Part shown: in pieces, positions 18,207 to 19,905 of the stretch
Position numbering within the stretch: position 1 is the stretch's first letter
Layout of the letters: the number at the start of each line of letters is the position of its first letter
Source: Clostridia bacterium
GTDB taxonomy: Bacteria; Bacillota_A; Clostridia; Christensenellales; Aristaeellaceae
DNA length: 19,905 bases
Assembly: GCA_017464225.1 (NCBI GenBank)
Contig: JAFUDW010000043.1
Location: 1-19,905 of the forward strand
Direction of reading: 5' to 3'
Position numbers and translations under genes: made by a program
The notes under the pieces: model-generated
Databases searched by the model: none
Seen by the model: the letters and a program-made list of their open reading frames with translations, nothing else
Told to the model about the DNA's origin: nothing

Positions 18207-19905
18207 TGCTATTTCTTCGAGTGCACGATAATCGACTTTTCCGATAGGAGTCAACGGAAGTTCCGGGACGAAATAAAAAGCTTTAGGCTGCGCATATTCT
18301 GCAAGTTTATCTTTACATAGCAAAATAAGTTCTTCTTTTACCTTTTCTGCTGAAAATCCGTCTTTAAGGACAATAAAGACAATCGGAATCTGCCCTTGAT
18401 CATGTTCTGCATCTTTTACGCCAACTGCGCAGCATTTTTCTATTGCTTTGTGACAAAATACTGCATTTTCAAGTAGGGATGGAAACACTTTGAACCCATC
18501 AAACCTAACTATTATCCTTTTAATCCGATCGATTATAAATAGACTTCCATTTTCGTTCATATATCCCAAATCGCCGGAGTGCAACCAAAGATTGCCATCC
18601 TCATGGGGATGCATTATTTCATCTGTAGCAGCTTGATTTCCATAATAGCCAAGCATTAAATTGGGCCCTGAAACACAGATTTCACCTATATCGTTATATT
18701 TCATTTCCTGCCCGTTTACCGGATCAAAAATTGATACTATAGACTTTACAAAAGGTACTCCAACGCTACCAATTTCGTTATTGCTATCGAGTGTTCCTGT
18801 TACTCCCGCGCATATTTCCGTCATGCCATATCCTTTTGTTACCGTATATGCGCATCCGTGAACATTCAAAAAACGATTGGCAGAAAGTTCGAGTTCCTTG
18901 TCCATAGTATCTCCGCCGACCGTTGGTGCAATAATAAATGACAAATCCTTCCTTTTCAGCTTTTTGCTTTTGATAATGGTTCCCCAATATGACGGCACAA
19001 ACACCATATGATTGGGCTTATGCTTTAATAACAGTTCATCAAACTTACTTGCATCAAATGATGGAATCAGTATGGTTTCCATGCCAATCACTAAAGGCAA
19101 GCATAGTCCCATTCCAATACCATACGCAATAAACGGCGGCATAATGTCCAGCCAAGTATGCTCACGTTTCATATCAATTTCTGTAAGTATAGATTGCAAA
19201 ACGAGAGCATTCACATTATCATTACTTAACATTACGCCTTTTGGCGTGCCTGTTGTACCCCCTGTATGAACAATCACACAACAAGTGTCTTTTTTATATT
19301 CTGCCGTTGGTATTGAATTATGCTTTCCTTGTGTTATAAAATCATCCCATAAAATACAGTCATTAGCATCTTGGAAAGCCCCATTCTTAATTTTATATAA
19401 AGCTTTCTTCAATCCTACAAGGGAATCTGCCGGTGAGACTACAATAATGTATCTCACATTTGTGCCAACAACAGCTTGCTTTATTTTTGAGTACGCAGCA
19501 TCTATGGTAAGTACACATTTTGCATCTACTTCTTTGATATAATCTCTAATCCCATCAACACTTGTACGAGGATCAACCATATTAGAAATAGCGCCGATTC
19601 GATTTAACCCGTAAAAGGAATATACCGTTTCCGGCGTGGTTACGGACGCTATTACAACAACATCTCCTGCCGTTACATCAATAGAGGAAAAAGCGGCGGC
19701 AGCTTCATCAATACAAGCAAACAGTTTTTGAAATGTTATCCTGTTCCCAAAATAATTTAGCGCAATATTATTCGGAAATGTATGATTGCTATTCCAAAGG
19801 TACTCAAAAACAGTACATTCCGGAAGTGGAGCATTGATCGCTTCTTCTGAATAATATTTTAACCAAGGTTTATCTATAGAGGGATACCCTGTCTGTCTGT
19901 CTGTC
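18186..19905 (-). CDS. AMP-dependent acyl-CoA synthetase/ligase (5' end beyond the window)
   Basis: 572 residues visible, open to the window edge, with no N-terminal start seen. Adenylate-forming motifs in order: TDRQTGYPSIDKPWLKYYSE at the front; the phosphate loop VIVHTGGTTGTPKGVML (A3); KGYGMTE (A5); LWLHSGDLGYMNENGSLFII (A7) then DRIKRIIVRFDGFKVFPSLL (A8); and the catalytic Lys in PLTPIGKVDYRAL (A10). It therefore activates a carboxylic acid as acyl-AMP, then passes it to CoA or a carrier; the acid is unknown. The GYPSIDKPWLKYY opening is typical of clostridial stand-alone acyl ligases. Base composition is far more AT-rich than the genes to its left, suggesting transfer. A 4-bp repeat lies in frame at the edge of the window. 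Confidence 0.88.
   Translation of the reverse strand, partial: TDRQTGYPSIDKPWLKYYSEEAINAPLPECTVFEYLWNSNHTFPNNIALNYFGNRITFQKLFACIDEAAAAFSSIDVTAGDVVVIASVTTPETVYSFYGLNRIGAISNMVDPRTSVDGIRDYIKEVDAKCVLTIDAAYSKIKQAVVGTNVRYIIVVSPADSLVGLKKALYKIKNGAFQDANDCILWDDFITQGKHNSIPTAEYKKDTCCVIVHTGGTTGTPKGVMLSNDNVNALVLQSILTEIDMKREHTWLDIMPPFIAYGIGMGLCLPLVIGMETILIPSFDASKFDELLLKHKPNHMVFVPSYWGTIIKSKKLKRKDLSFIIAPTVGGDTMDKELELSANRFLNVHGCAYTVTKGYGMTEICAGVTGTLDSNNEIGSVGVPFVKSIVSIFDPVNGQEMKYNDIGEICVSGPNLMLGYYGNQAATDEIMHPHEDGNLWLHSGDLGYMNENGSLFIIDRIKRIIVRFDGFKVFPSLLENAVFCHKAIEKCCAVGVKDAEHDQGQIPIVFIVLKDGFSAEKVKEELILLCKDKLAEYAQPKAFYFVPELPLTPIGKVDYRALEEIAKTTAGI
19889..19905 (-). repeat. CTGT tetranucleotide repeat inside the ligase frame, cut by the window edge
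   Basis: Four and a quarter perfect copies of CTGT (GACA on the coding strand, read as T-D-R-Q) run to the last base of the window. The full copy number is unknown. In such a tract, slippage by one unit shifts the reading frame. Confidence 0.75.

Overview
The window looks like a piece of a GC-rich Bacillota (Clostridia-type, probably gut-associated) chromosome. The grounds are strong AGGAGG-type ribosome binding sites, TTGACA-N17-TATAAT promoters, the rpsF-ssb-rpsR operon, a LysR gene beside an IlvD/Edd-type dehydratase, and several decayed clostridial-type recombinase tails. The genus cannot be read from the sequence. Host genes are GC-rich; several stretches (about 3.45-4.3 kb, 5.9-9.3 kb and 18.1-19.9 kb) are clearly richer in AT and hold accessory or decayed genes.

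Layout: (1) 1-2697, minus strand: sbcC (C-terminus outside the window) and sbcD, overlapping by 4 bp, with a promoter that shares its -35 bases with a divergent plus-strand promoter for a histidine phosphatase (2754-3431). (2) 3432-4300: an AT-richer plus-strand gene resembling DUF6994. (3) 4340-5845, minus: a secreted protein with a short BspA-like leucine-rich repeat end, followed by a 9-codon mini-ORF with a perfect Shine-Dalgarno. (4) 5850-9310: an accessory strip next to a tRNA gene. It contains two related serine-recombinase tails bracketing a YefM/Phd-RelE/ParE toxin-antitoxin pair, an XRE regulator remnant, a small helical protein, a CFI-box protein divergent from a membrane zinc-ribbon protein, and a gene fragment. 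(5) 9311-10760: tRNA-Thr(GGU) on the minus strand, divergent from rpsF-ssb-rpsR across a strikingly mirror-symmetric promoter region. (6) 10871-10984: a cluster of four hairpins. (7) 11019-13640, minus: an 873-residue membrane-anchored coiled-coil protein with EPTA repeats. (8) 13746-16616: a LysR regulator broken by one in-frame stop, divergent from an IlvD/Edd-family dehydratase. (9) 16665-16773: a MITE-like element with 13-bp inverted ends. (10) 16814-17962, minus: a compact DUF1858 - Nudix - GtrA-like operon. (11) 18076-19905: a decayed recombinase-like tail meeting the 3' end of an AT-rich AMP-dependent acyl ligase whose 5' part, at the window edge, holds a CTGT tetranucleotide repeat within the reading frame.

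How the genes work together: SbcCD processes DNA ends and hairpins; S6, SSB and S18 form the standard translation/replication operon; the LysR-dehydratase pair looks like a regulator and its target, with the regulator now probably broken. The most unusual signals are the tetranucleotide repeat inside the ligase frame (possible phase switch), the mirror-symmetric divergent promoter between tRNA-Thr and rpsF, the nonsense-split LysR, the paired recombinase tails around the toxin-antitoxin module, and two structured intergenic elements likely to be dispersed repeats. No complete novel multi-gene defence or biosynthetic system can be shown from this window alone.
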